In this document: piece by piece, positions 1 to 12,901 of the stretch
Position numbering within the stretch: position 1 is the stretch's first letter
How the letters are laid out: every line of letters begins with the position of its first letter
Assembly (NCBI GenBank): GCA_902572695.1
Contig: CACGGZ010000004.1
Span: forward strand, 1 to 42,213
DNA length: 42,213 nt
From: an uncultured Pelagibacteraceae bacterium
Lineage (GTDB): Bacteria; Pseudomonadota; Alphaproteobacteria; Pelagibacterales; Pelagibacteraceae
Reading direction: 5' to 3'
The notes under the pieces: generated by a model
Seen by the model: only the letters and a program-made list of their open reading frames with translations
Databases searched by the model: none
What the model was told of the DNA's origin: nothing
Program-made: the position numbers and the translations under genes

Positions 1-1
1 C

Positions 2-172
2 TTAAATTCAAGAGTGCAAATATTAAATAAAGCCCAAGATGAACATAATGATATCAGCATAATTAACGCTGCTGAAATTATTGTTAAGGGCTGGCATAAG
101 GAGGCTTTACCTTTAATTCAACCTAAAAAATCAATAATCTCTAGATTTTTTTCGAGTTTATTTAATAACTAA
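2..172 (+). CDS. C-terminal fragment of an upstream protein (…ILNKAQDEHNDISIINAAEIIVKGWHKEALPLIQPKKSIISRFFSSLFNN*); possibly a cell-division protein by position before lpxC
   Basis: Open frame from the window edge to TAA at 170-172; identity not recognisable from sequence alone. Confidence 0.4.
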   Translation, partial: LNSRVQILNKAQDEHNDISIINAAEIIVKGWHKEALPLIQPKKSIISRFFSSLFNN

Positions 173-236
173 AAAAACTGTTTTTTTTTGTAATATTAGT
201 TGTCTATTAAAGAGTAATTCATTTCTGTATAAAAAT

Positions 237-1166
237 TTGATGATTAACATTTATCAAAAAACACTATGCAAAGAAGTAAATTTCGAGGGAGTTGGACTTC
301 ATTCCGGCAAAATTTCTAAAGTAAGATTATTGCCTGCCGAGGAAGATAAAGGAATTATATTTAAAAGAACTGACTTAAAAGAAAAAAATATTATAAAAGC
401 TTGCTATAAGAATGTTTCATCAACAAACCTATGTACAACTATTAGAAACCAAAATAACACTGAAGTTCAAACTGTTGAACATTTAATTGCAGCCTTCTAT
501 CTTACTGGAATAGATAATGTAATTGTTGAAATTGATAATGTAGAAGTACCAATAATGGATGGATCTTCTAAAGAGTTTATTTCAATTATAAATAAAGTTG
601 GATTAAAAAAACAAAATTCTCAAAGAAAATTTTTAAAAATTAATGAAAAAATAAATTATACTTCGGGTGAAAAATCAATCTCTATAAGCCCAAACGATAA
701 ATGTTTAGAAATTAATTATGAATTGAATTATGATAATAAAGTTATTGGCAAACAAAGAAATGAAGTAATTTTAGACAGTGACAATCTTGAACATATTTAT
801 AATTCTAGAACTTTCTGTTTGTATGAAGATGTTGAAAAAATCAAGAAACAAGGTTTAGCTAAAGGTGGTTCATTAGACAATGCAATAGTTGTCGATAAAG
901 ACAAGGTGATAAATTCAGAGGGATTAAGAAACGAAAAAGAGTTTGTGAACCATAAAATTCTTGATCTTATAGGTGATCTATTCCTATCAGGTTACAGAAT
1001 TCTTGGCAAAGTAGTTTGCGTGCAAGGCGGCCATCAGCTAAACAATAATTTCGTAAAAAAGATTTTAAGTGAAAATAATCAAATAAATAAAAAAGATTAT
1101 ACTAAGATTAAAGAATTTAATAAAAAATACATCATTCAAAACAGAAAACTTGCGATAAACGCTTAA
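237..1166 (+). CDS. lpxC: UDP-3-O-acyl-N-acetylglucosamine deacetylase
   Basis: ORF 309 aa; LpxC motifs GVGLHSG, TVEHLIAAFYLTGIDNVIVEID, PIMDGSS, HKILDLIGDLFLSG. Confidence 0.95.
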   Translation: MMINIYQKTLCKEVNFEGVGLHSGKISKVRLLPAEEDKGIIFKRTDLKEKNIIKACYKNVSSTNLCTTIRNQNNTEVQTVEHLIAAFYLTGIDNVIVEIDNVEVPIMDGSSKEFISIINKVGLKKQNSQRKFLKINEKINYTSGEKSISISPNDKCLEINYELNYDNKVIGKQRNEVILDSDNLEHIYNSRTFCLYEDVEKIKKQGLAKGGSLDNAIVVDKDKVINSEGLRNEKEFVNHKILDLIGDLFLSGYRILGKVVCVQGGHQLNNNFVKKILSENNQINKKDYTKIKEFNKKYIIQNRKLAINA

Positions 1167-1192
1167 TCCTAATTTTACCTAAGTAAAAATAT

Positions 1193-2041
1193 TTGATATT
1201 AAGTATTATGTTTCAAAAAATACTTATAGTTTTTATTTCTGTAATACTTTTGATTTCTTGTGGAGGAAATAAGGAGGCTAAGGTTGAAACTCAAATCAAA
1301 TATGATGAAGTTTATAATGAAGCATTAGCAGCTATAAACAAGGGCGAGTATTTTTTCGCATCAAATAAATTTCAAGAAATTCAATTATTAACAAGTAACA
1401 GAAAAGTTATATCAAAATCTTTGCTATTAAGCGGTTATTGTCTTTACATGATAAATTTTTATTCAGAATCAAAAGAACAACTTAATATGTTTATCAAAAA
1501 ATATCCGTCAAATAAAGATGTTGCATATGCTGAATATTTATTAGCAATGATATCTTATGAAAATATTCTTGATGAAAAAAAAGATGTTAAACCTCTAAAT
1601 GATGCCAAAGAACAAATTGAAAATTATTTAAAAAAATATAAAGAAAATGATTACGCATTAGATCTTAGATTTAAGTTAGATCTGGTTAACAATCAACTCG
1701 CTGCCAAAGAAATGTACCTTGCAAGATACTATATTAAAAAGAAAAAATGGATACCGGCTACAAACAGATTAAAATATGTTGTTGAAAACTATCAAACAAC
1801 TATCTTTATAGAGGAAGCGCTTCATAGACTTGTAGAAGTCTATCACACTCTCGGTCTTAAAGAACAGGCAAATAGAACTGCAAACATATTGGGTTATAAT
1901 TATAATTCTAGCGAATGGTATAAACGTTCTTATCAAGTTCTGAATAAGAATTATAAAATTCCAACTAACGAGGAAATTAAGACAAAAAAAAATGAGGAAG
2001 ATGGTCTAATCAAAAGGACAATTAAAAAAATACTTGGTTAA
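1193..2041 (+). CDS. bamD: Outer membrane assembly lipoprotein BamD (start probably ATG at 1208)
   Basis: Lipobox LLISCGG after hydrophobic N-terminus; TPR-like repeats; located between lpxC and ligA. Confidence 0.85.
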   Translation: MILSIMFQKILIVFISVILLISCGGNKEAKVETQIKYDEVYNEALAAINKGEYFFASNKFQEIQLLTSNRKVISKSLLLSGYCLYMINFYSESKEQLNMFIKKYPSNKDVAYAEYLLAMISYENILDEKKDVKPLNDAKEQIENYLKKYKENDYALDLRFKLDLVNNQLAAKEMYLARYYIKKKKWIPATNRLKYVVENYQTTIFIEEALHRLVEVYHTLGLKEQANRTANILGYNYNSSEWYKRSYQVLNKNYKIPTNEEIKTKKNEEDGLIKRTIKKILG

Positions 2042-5775
<3,734 letters not shown>

Positions 5776-5788
<13 letters not shown>

Positions 5789-7824
5789 TTAATTAATTTA
5801 TTTTTTTTTAATCTGTTCCAACCCGGGCTTCTATATTCTTGATTATCCTCAAATGATATATCTTGATCAAAATCAAAATCCTCCATTTTGGATTCTTTAT
5901 GTATCTCATTTTTTTCAATACATTCGTCTGACAACTCATTGACGAACCTCGAGGGTAAACTTTCCATCCAATCTCCATGATAAGCTCTTTTCATCGCAAA
6001 AGATAAAAAAGCTTCTTTCCTTGCTCTTGTTATTCCCACATAAGCAAGTCTTCTCTCCTCTTCTAATGCAAAGTCACCTTTTTCTTCAAGAGACTTTTGA
6101 TGGGGGAATAAACCCTCTTCCCAACCTGGTAAAAAAACAACGTCAAACTCTAAACCTTTTGCAGCGTGCATTGTCATTAGATTAACTTTTTCACCTTCCC
6201 ACTCTTGGTCAATAGATGTTGCGAGAGACACATGTTCTAAGAAGCTTTGTAAATTATCATATTCATTCATTGCTCTAATTAATTCTTTTATATTTTCTAA
6301 TCTATTTTCGTTATTTATATCTTTTTTATTTTTTAAAATAGATGAGTAACCAGATTCGTCTAATATTAATTTTGTTAAATCATAATGCTTCATTTTTTTG
6401 GAGTCGTCCCTCCATTTTTGCAACATATTAATTAATAAATTCAATGCAGATTTTATTTTGGGCTTTAATTGATTAGTCTCTAATAATTTAATTATAGCGT
6501 CTTCTAAACAAATTTTGTCTTTAGCGCATAGCTCGTATAGTTTGTTTATCGTAGTATCTCCTATTCCTCTTTTTGGAACACCAAGCACTCTTTCTAATGC
6601 CAAATCATCATATTTTTGATTTACAATTCTCAAATATGAGATTATGTCCTTTATTTCCGCTCTTTCGTAAAACTTGATTCCTCCTAAAACACGGTAACCA
6701 ATTCCTATTTTTAAAAATCTTTCCTCAAATTCTCTTGTTTGAAATATAGCTCTCACTAAAATACACACATTATTTAGTGAATATTTTTTGTTAATAATAT
6801 TTTCAATTATATCACTTATTCCTTGAGCCTCATCTCTACCAGTTCCATAACAATTTAATTTTACAAGTTCTCCACCTTTACTCTCTGACCAAAGATTCTT
6901 TCCAACTCTATTGCTATTTTTTGAAATTAAACTTGAAGCAGTTTGTAAAATATTTTTTGTTGATCTATAATTTTGTTCAAGTTTAAAAATTTTACAATTG
7001 GGATACATTTTATCAAATGTCAAAAAGTTTTTTATTTCTGCACCTCTCCAACTATAAATTGATTGGTCATCATCTCCTACGCAACAAATATTGCTATTTT
7101 TGTTTACTAAAAGACTTAACCATTTATTTTGAATAAAATTTGTATCTTGAAATTCATCTACCAAAATATATTTGAAATTACTTTGATAAATTCCCCTTAT
7201 ATCATCATTGTTTTCAAACAATTTAACACAATAGAGAATAAGATCACCAAAATCTAAAGAATTTAAATCCTTAATTTTATTTTGATAAATTGTGTAAACT
7301 GATAATATTTTTTTTTCTAAAACAGACAAATTATTTTTTTGAACTTCATTTGGCAAAAGACCTTTATTTTTCCACTTATCTATAAATGATAAAATAAAAT
7401 TTGGTGAAATTTTTTTTGCATCGATATTTTCCGCTTCTAAAATCCTTTTAACCAGTTTCTTCTGATCCTCAGTATCAATTATAGTAAAATTTGATTTAAA
7501 GTTTAAAGCTTCAGCATGTCTCCTTAGAAATTTTACGCTGATAGAGTGAAAGGTGCCTAACCAAGATACAGCACTCTTATCTCCCTTAAGGAAACTCATA
7601 ACTCTATTTTGCATTTCCCTTGCAGCTTTATTAGTGAAGGTTACGCATAGAATTTGATTAGGCCAAGCTTTTTTCTGTTGAATAATATAAGCAAGTTTAG
7701 TTGTAAGCACTCTTGTTTTTCCAGACCCAGCTCCAGCAACTATAAGATTTGGTCCCTCAGTATTAAGAACAGCCTCTTTCTGAGCGTTATTTAAATTATT
7801 TAAAATATTATTATTTGGGTCCAT
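5776..7824 (-). CDS. uvrD: ATP-dependent DNA helicase of the UvrD/PcrA/Rep family
   Basis: 682 aa; Walker A AGAGSGKTRVLT, DEFQDTN, GDDDQSIYSWRGAE, LMTMHAAKGLEFDVVFLPG, RRLAYVGITRA. Confidence 0.93.
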
Positions 7825-7889
7825 ATTTTAGTATTATATAAATAAAGTTTTTTTGAAGAATTGTGAAGAGTTTAGTTTGAACCTGTCAA

Positions 7890-9302
7890 TTATTTTGGCT
7901 TTGTCATTGATATTGGCTTCATAAGTTTATTGAATTCATTCTCCGTCAAAATTTTATTTTTTACAACTTCCTCTTTCAAAGTTGTATTATTTTTATGTGC
8001 TATTTTTGCTATGTAAGCAGCTTTGTCATAACCAATTTTAGGGGCTAGAGCAGTTACAAGCATCAATGAATTATCTAATAAAAATTTAATCCTTTTTTTG
8101 TCAGCTTTAATTCCCTTTATACAATGAAGCGCAAAAGTTTTTGAGGAGTCAGCCATTATTTCAATTGATTGGAGAATATTATGGATTATTAAAGGTTTAA
8201 AAACATTTAATTCGAAATGCCCATGTGATCCTGCCATCGTAATACCATTATGGTTTCCAATTACTTTAACACAGACCATTGTTACAGCCTCAGACTGAGT
8301 TGGATTAATTTTTCCAGGCATTATAGATGAGCCAGGCTCATTAGCTGGAAGAATCAATTCGCCATAACCAGCTCTTGGACCAGATCCAAGAAATCTAATA
8401 TCATTAGCAATTTTCATTAAACAAACAGCGGCAGTGTTTAATGTACCTGAAAAATTTACAATTGAGTCGTGAGCAGCTAAGGCAGCAAATTTGTTTGAGG
8501 CTACCTTAAATGGTAATTTAGTTATTTTTTTTATTTCATTAACAATTTTTTTGTCAAAATTTTTTTTGGTATTTATTCCAGTTCCAACTGCAGTTCCACC
8601 TTGAGCAAGGTAATAAATCTCGTTAAGAGCTTTTTCAATTCTTTCAATGCATTTTTTTAATTGAGAGTGATAACCTGAGAATTCTTGACCCAAAGTTATC
8701 GGAGTTGCATCTTGCAAATGAGTTCTACCCACTTTCACTATCTTTTTGAATTGTTTGACTTTTTTGAACAGTTCTTTTTCAAGAATTTTCAAAGAGGGAA
8801 GTAATTTGTCTATCGTTTTGATAGCTATCGAAATATGCATGGCTGATGGAAAAACATCATTGGTCGATTGAGATTTATTAACATGGTCATTTGGATGAAT
8901 GGGTTTTTTTAATCCTAATTTTTTACCCATCATTTCATTTGCTCTATTTGCTATTACTTCGTTTACATTCATATTAGTCTGAGTCCCCGAACCAGTCTGC
9001 CAAACTTTAAGCGGAAAATGGCTATCGAGTTTTCCCCTAATAACTTCTTCTGCTGCCCTAATTATATATTTGCTTAACTTTGGATCTAAATCTTTATTTT
9101 TAGAATTTACAATTGCAGCTGCCTTTTTTATGGTTGCGATTGAGTGGATAACTATAGGCCTTACTAAAAAATCTCCAATATTGAAATATTTATTAGATCT
9201 TTCTGTGGAGGCTCCCCAATACTTATCCTCAGGCACCTTTATTTTTCCAATACTGTCAAATTCAATTCTGTATTTCATATATGAATCATTGATATAATAC
9301 AC
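7890..9302 (-). CDS. fumC: Fumarate hydratase class II (true start probably ATG at 9278, MKYRIEF…)
   Basis: GSGTQTNMNVNEVIANRANE, VGRTHLQDATPITLGQE, GSSIMPGKINPTQSEA. Confidence 0.94.
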   Translation of the reverse strand: MYYINDSYMKYRIEFDSIGKIKVPEDKYWGASTERSNKYFNIGDFLVRPIVIHSIATIKKAAAIVNSKNKDLDPKLSKYIIRAAEEVIRGKLDSHFPLKVWQTGSGTQTNMNVNEVIANRANEMMGKKLGLKKPIHPNDHVNKSQSTNDVFPSAMHISIAIKTIDKLLPSLKILEKELFKKVKQFKKIVKVGRTHLQDATPITLGQEFSGYHSQLKKCIERIEKALNEIYYLAQGGTAVGTGINTKKNFDKKIVNEIKKITKLPFKVASNKFAALAAHDSIVNFSGTLNTAAVCLMKIANDIRFLGSGPRAGYGELILPANEPGSSIMPGKINPTQSEAVTMVCVKVIGNHNGITMAGSHGHFELNVFKPLIIHNILQSIEIMADSSKTFALHCIKGIKADKKRIKFLLDNSLMLVTALAPKIGYDKAAYIAKIAHKNNTTLKEEVVKNKILTENEFNKLMKPISMTKPK

Positions 9303-9342
9303 TTATATATATTATTTATAAATTTAAAAAGGAGATTAACCA

Positions 9343-9714
9343 ATGAGTAATTTTAATAGTGTTAAAAAGTTCATGCAAACTTTCGGCCAAGAAGTAAAAA
9401 AAAATGCCGAATTTCCAGATGAAAAAATTATTAAACTTAGGTTTGAGCTTATAAAAGAGGAGCTGAACGAACTTAAAGATGCAATTGACAAGAGAGATAT
9501 AAAAGAAGTAGCTGATGCTTTAACTGATATTCTTTACGTAACATACGGTGCTGGCCATGCCTTTGGAATTAATTTAGACAAATGTTTTGAAGAGGTGCAA
9601 AACTCAAATATGAGTAAGCTTGGTAATGACGGTAAACCAATTTATAACGAGTTGGGAAAAGTCATGAAAGGACCTAACTATTTTGAACCAAACCTAAAAA
9701 AATTTGTAGCATGA
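9343..9714 (+). CDS. All-alpha NTP pyrophosphohydrolase (MazG/PRA-PH-like)
   Basis: 123 aa; KEELNELKDAI … EVADALTDILYVTYGAGHAFG; AAGGAG ribosome-binding site upstream. Confidence 0.8.
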   Translation: MSNFNSVKKFMQTFGQEVKKNAEFPDEKIIKLRFELIKEELNELKDAIDKRDIKEVADALTDILYVTYGAGHAFGINLDKCFEEVQNSNMSKLGNDGKPIYNELGKVMKGPNYFEPNLKKFVA

Positions 9715-9791
9715 ATGATACTTTTTTTTGGTTATTAATGGGATTAGCTCTTGGACTATCTTTTTATCTGATAGATAAATATATATTTTAA
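9711..9791 (+). CDS. 26-aa single-TM microprotein MNDTFFWLLMGLALGLSFYLIDKYIF
   Basis: ATG overlaps the stop of 9343-9714 (ATGA), suggesting translational coupling; hydrophobic segment; below the ORF-track cutoff. Confidence 0.55.
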   Translation: MNDTFFWLLMGLALGLSFYLIDKYIF

Positions 9792-9799
9792 AATTTTAA

Positions 9800-9833
9800 G
9801 GGGCGTTCTGTTGCCAGGTGCCCCTGGACCCCG
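9800..9833 (-). terminator. Hairpin A (GGGGCACCTGGCAACAGAACGCCCC on minus strand) preceded by CGGGGTCCA
   Basis: 6-bp GC-rich stem, 13-nt loop, between convergent microprotein ORFs; near-identical to the 3' end of the tmRNA coding piece. Confidence 0.65.
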
Positions 9834-9841
9834 ATCTTATT

Positions 9842-9901
9842 CTAACCAAGGAAATGTAATACTACTCCTATTACCATTACTCCAATTATTACTGCTTCCA
9901 T
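9842..9901 (-). CDS. 19-aa hydrophobic microprotein MEAVIIGVMVIGVVLHFLG
   Basis: Strong Shine-Dalgarno AAAGGAG 5 nt before ATG; immediately followed by hairpin A; possible -10 TATACT upstream. Confidence 0.6.
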   Translation of the reverse strand: MEAVIIGVMVIGVVLHFLG

Positions 9902-10008
9902 TTTGTCTCCTTTCACTTTTTAACGTGATTCGTTAGTATACATTATTGTTATATATTTATGAATTTAGATTATTTTAAATTAACAGTTATTCGACACAAA
10001 ATACTAAT

Positions 10009-10131
10009 TTAAAACCCCATATTTGACCAATTATCTTTTCTTTTGAATCTTTTAAGTTCATCTTTCGATGCAGGTCTTAATAAATAAAAAGCCAAAAATA
10101 ATACTACTATAAGTGAAAGAAAAAATTCCAT
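10009..10131 (-). CDS. 40-aa single-TM microprotein MEFFLSLIVVLFLAFYLLRPASKDELKRFKRKDNWSNMGF
   Basis: Complete ORF; N-terminal TM helix then basic tail; TATAAT placed for a very short or absent 5' leader. Confidence 0.55.
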   Translation of the reverse strand: MEFFLSLIVVLFLAFYLLRPASKDELKRFKRKDNWSNMGF

Positions 10132-10186
10132 TAATACAAATTATAAAATACTGTTGTTAAATCAATGCGTCCTAATAAACATTTTT

Positions 10187-10212
10187 AAGGGCGCTCTGTC
10201 TTAGTCGCCCTT
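10187..10212 (-). terminator. Hairpin B (AAGGGCG-ACTAAGACAGAG-CGCCCTT on minus strand)
   Basis: Perfect 7-bp stem directly 3' of the 68-aa ORF; loop shares ACAGARCGCCC with hairpins A and C. Confidence 0.75.
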
Positions 10213-10227
10213 AATCATTTATCTTTA

Positions 10228-10434
10228 TTAACTTTTAAAAAGATCAAGAGCTTTATTTAGAAGCTCTTCAGATTTTCCATGATCTCCATTCGAATGAGCT
10301 TTCATTCCAGCATCATGAAGTTTTTGAGCTTGTTCAATTTTTGATTTAACTTTTCCAGCCATCATCGGACAAGAACCTGCAAAAGCAGAAGATGAAAATA
10401 CAACTAAAGTTAAAACTAATAAAATATTTTTCAT
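10228..10434 (-). CDS. Small secreted protein, 68 aa, unknown function
   Basis: Clear signal peptide MKNILLVLTLVVFSSSAFA|GSCPMM; RBS region (AAAGGAT) upstream; hairpin B downstream. Confidence 0.75.
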   Translation of the reverse strand: MKNILLVLTLVVFSSSAFAGSCPMMAGKVKSKIEQAQKLHDAGMKAHSNGDHGKSEELLNKALDLFKS

Positions 10435-10492
10435 ATTTAATCCTTTCGTTTAAGTATTAAAATAATTAAAAACTGAATTAAATCACTGCGGT

Positions 10493-10506
10493 CTTTTAGC
10501 TAAAAG
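10493..10506 (-). terminator. Perfect palindrome CTTTTAGCTAAAAG at the 3' end of the tmRNA locus
   Basis: 14-nt self-complementary sequence immediately after the coding-piece 3' hairpin. Confidence 0.4.
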
Positions 10507-10736
10507 GGGGCGTTCTGTTGCCAGGTGCCCCGAACCCCGTTTGCTAAATTAACAAAGTTAATTAAGCAGCAAGAGCAAATTTATCATTTGCATTTATAAT
10601 TAGCCCGTTACGTCGGAACTATCTCGAACGAAAGAATAACTTTTAGACATCCGTCGAGCCTAATTCACCCCCGTAAATATTATGGTGGAGGTGGTGGGTA
10701 CTGCCCCCACGTCCGCAATGTTTATTACGAAATTCG
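10506..10736 (-). ncRNA. ssrA: tmRNA, circularly permuted (two-piece type): acceptor piece about 10683-10736, coding piece about 10506-10672
   Basis: Minus strand: …GTGGGGGCAGTACCCACCACCTCCACCA (CCA at 10683-10685), about 10-nt linker, then GGGGGTGAATTAGGCTCGACGG; 7-bp acceptor pairing GGGGGTG/CACCTCC; tag GCA AAT GAT AAA TTT GCT CTT GCT GCT TAA at 10562-10591 = ANDKFALAA*. Confidence 0.93.
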
Positions 10737-10742
10737 TTTATC

Positions 10743-10770
10743 GTTATAGTTAGCAAGCTAACACAAGCAA
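10743..10770 (-). promoter_or_regulatory. Candidate tmRNA promoter TTGCTT-16 nt-TATAAC with a palindrome in the spacer
   Basis: Minus strand TTGCTT GTGTTAGCTTGCTAAC TATAAC; position fits transcription start near 10736. Confidence 0.55.
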
Positions 10771-10848
10771 TATATATCAATTAATTTTAAAAAAAATAAA
10801 AACTTATGTTTGCTTATTAAAAATTGTGATATTACAGCTTAATTAGAT

Positions 10849-11871
10849 ATGTCTAAATTTTCTTATTATGTAGAAATGTATCGTAAAACTCGGATACTCA
10901 AGAATATTCCGAGAATATGGAATTATGTAAAGTATCGAACATTACCCAGAAAATCAAAAATGTTAATTGATAGATACTCTCCTCAGATAGCAAGTATTAT
11001 TTTAACAAAAAGGTGTAATCTAACCTGCTCTTTTTGCTCTGTTGGAAATTCTTTAAATCAAAAAAACTGGAGGGAATCCGAAGCAACTTTAGAAAAAGTT
11101 AAGAGAATTTTTAGAAATCCACTTTTTTCTAAAGCACTTGGAGTTGATCTTTTAGGCGGAGAACCAATGCTTAATAAAGATATCATTCCAATAATAAAAT
11201 GGCTTTCTAACAGAGGTCACTTAATTAATATGAATACTAACGGTCTGAGACTGGATAAAAATATTAATGAATTGAAGGAAGCTGGAATTTCCCGAATAAG
11301 CATTTCGCTTTATGAAGATAATGAAAAATATTTAAATGAAAATCTAGAAAAAATTAATAAAATATTTCCCGTTCATACTAGTATTGTGTTAGCTAAAAAA
11401 GATCTAGAAAACAATCAAGAAAAAATTTTACAAAAAACAACTTTTTTAAAAAAGACAGGTTGCAGAAGTTTGAATGTGATGATTTATAGACCTCAAGGTT
11501 TAAACCCTAATCCAGATGAAATTGTAAGAGAAGATCTTCCTTCTTATATTCAGTTTAAGAAATTAATGGAAAAAAATTTACCAGGATTTGTTAATTGGCC
11601 TGCTGCAATACAAACAAAAAAAATTAAAAAGAGATGTCCGCAAATCTGGCAGAGAATATCTGTAACAATGAAAGGAAACATGGAAATTTGTTGTGGGACA
11701 GAGGAAATTTTGTCTGGACCTAACAGCAATTTCTTTGATTGTGAGGATAAACCTGATGTATTATTTAATCATCCAACCTTAGTTAATTTAAGAGAACAGT
11801 TATTAGATGAAAACGCGGAACCACCAGACATGTGCAAAACTTGCAATTTAATTGGAGACCCTGGATGGTAA
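10849..11871 (+). CDS. Radical SAM protein with C-terminal SPASM-like Cys region
   Basis: CNLTCSFCS (CX3CX2C), LGGEPML, C-terminal CCGTEE … CKTCNL. Confidence 0.88.
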   Translation: MSKFSYYVEMYRKTRILKNIPRIWNYVKYRTLPRKSKMLIDRYSPQIASIILTKRCNLTCSFCSVGNSLNQKNWRESEATLEKVKRIFRNPLFSKALGVDLLGGEPMLNKDIIPIIKWLSNRGHLINMNTNGLRLDKNINELKEAGISRISISLYEDNEKYLNENLEKINKIFPVHTSIVLAKKDLENNQEKILQKTTFLKKTGCRSLNVMIYRPQGLNPNPDEIVREDLPSYIQFKKLMEKNLPGFVNWPAAIQTKKIKKRCPQIWQRISVTMKGNMEICCGTEEILSGPNSNFFDCEDKPDVLFNHPTLVNLREQLLDENAEPPDMCKTCNLIGDPGW

Positions 11872-11874
11872 TTA

Positions 11875-12801
11875 TCAAAAAAATAAATAATTTCCATTTG
11901 GAAGGTTATTTACATCTGGTTTGATTAAATCTTTCTCATTAAAATTTTTTTTAATATCTGAGTGCTCATTTCCAATATAAAATCCCTCATAGTTTTTTTT
12001 GATTAAAAAGTTGAAAATATCCTTTGGTTTATACCCAAACCTATTGCAGTGCATATCAACTATTTCAATAAAAATATTTGGTTTATGTTTTTTTAATACT
12101 TTTTCTGCTCCTAAAAGTAAATTAAGTTCACCCCCTTCTATGTCTGCTTTTATTAGGTTAACTTTCTTTATATCTTCTTGGTCAAATATTTTATCTAAAG
12201 CAAAAACAGGTATTTTTACTTTTTTGCTGAAACCTAAATGCTGTGATGAGGCTGCTGAGCCTCCATCAAAAAAAGGAACTCCAAAATTTGTTTCATGTTC
12301 TTTGTTGCCTAAAGCAAATTTGAAAGTTTTTACATTTGTTGCGTTATTTAGAGATAAGTTGCTTTTAAGCTCATCGTAAGTTTGTTCTATAGGTTCAAAA
12401 GCATATACATTCCCATTATTTCCAACCATTTTTGAAAAATGAAGTGAATACCAACCAAAATTCGCTCCAATATCTAAAATATTCCAACCTTTTTTAACAA
12501 TTTGTTTCAATAAAAAAGTTTCATTCTGTTCATAATTTCCCTCTAAAATTATTAAAGATTTGCTAGCAGATAATTTGTTGTCTGAAATTCTTATCTTAAG
12601 ATTATTACTTAAACTATAAATCTCTTCTGGGTTATTTTTTTTCCATTCATTATATCTTTTTCTTCTTTTAAATTTTTTAAAACTCAAAATATCGATAAGA
12701 AACAAAATCGGAGCAGTGAAGGGTGAAATTATTTTGACGAATATATTACGTAAAATAGGTATGTTATTGATAAATTCTCTAACCTTATTTAACAAATACA
12801 T
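11875..12801 (-). CDS. FkbM-family methyltransferase
   Basis: GWNILDIGANFGWYSLHFSKMVGNNGNVYAFEP, KADIEGGELNLLLGAEKVLKKHKPNIFIEI. Confidence 0.87.
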   Translation of the reverse strand: MYLLNKVREFINNIPILRNIFVKIISPFTAPILFLIDILSFKKFKRRKRYNEWKKNNPEEIYSLSNNLKIRISDNKLSASKSLIILEGNYEQNETFLLKQIVKKGWNILDIGANFGWYSLHFSKMVGNNGNVYAFEPIEQTYDELKSNLSLNNATNVKTFKFALGNKEHETNFGVPFFDGGSAASSQHLGFSKKVKIPVFALDKIFDQEDIKKVNLIKADIEGGELNLLLGAEKVLKKHKPNIFIEIVDMHCNRFGYKPKDIFNFLIKKNYEGFYIGNEHSDIKKNFNEKDLIKPDVNNLPNGNYLFF

Positions 12802-12901
12802 ATGAAATATTTAAAGTTAGCATTTAGAAGAAATTAATTATAAATTAGAAATTAAATTTGTTAAAGAGAATAATATATGTTTTTAATTTATTGCCAATAC
12901 T

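Noticed and set aside
11999-12379. 126-aa plus-strand ORF antisense to the FkbM methyltransferase
   Set aside because: Shadow ORF; the opposite strand has clear methyltransferase motifs.
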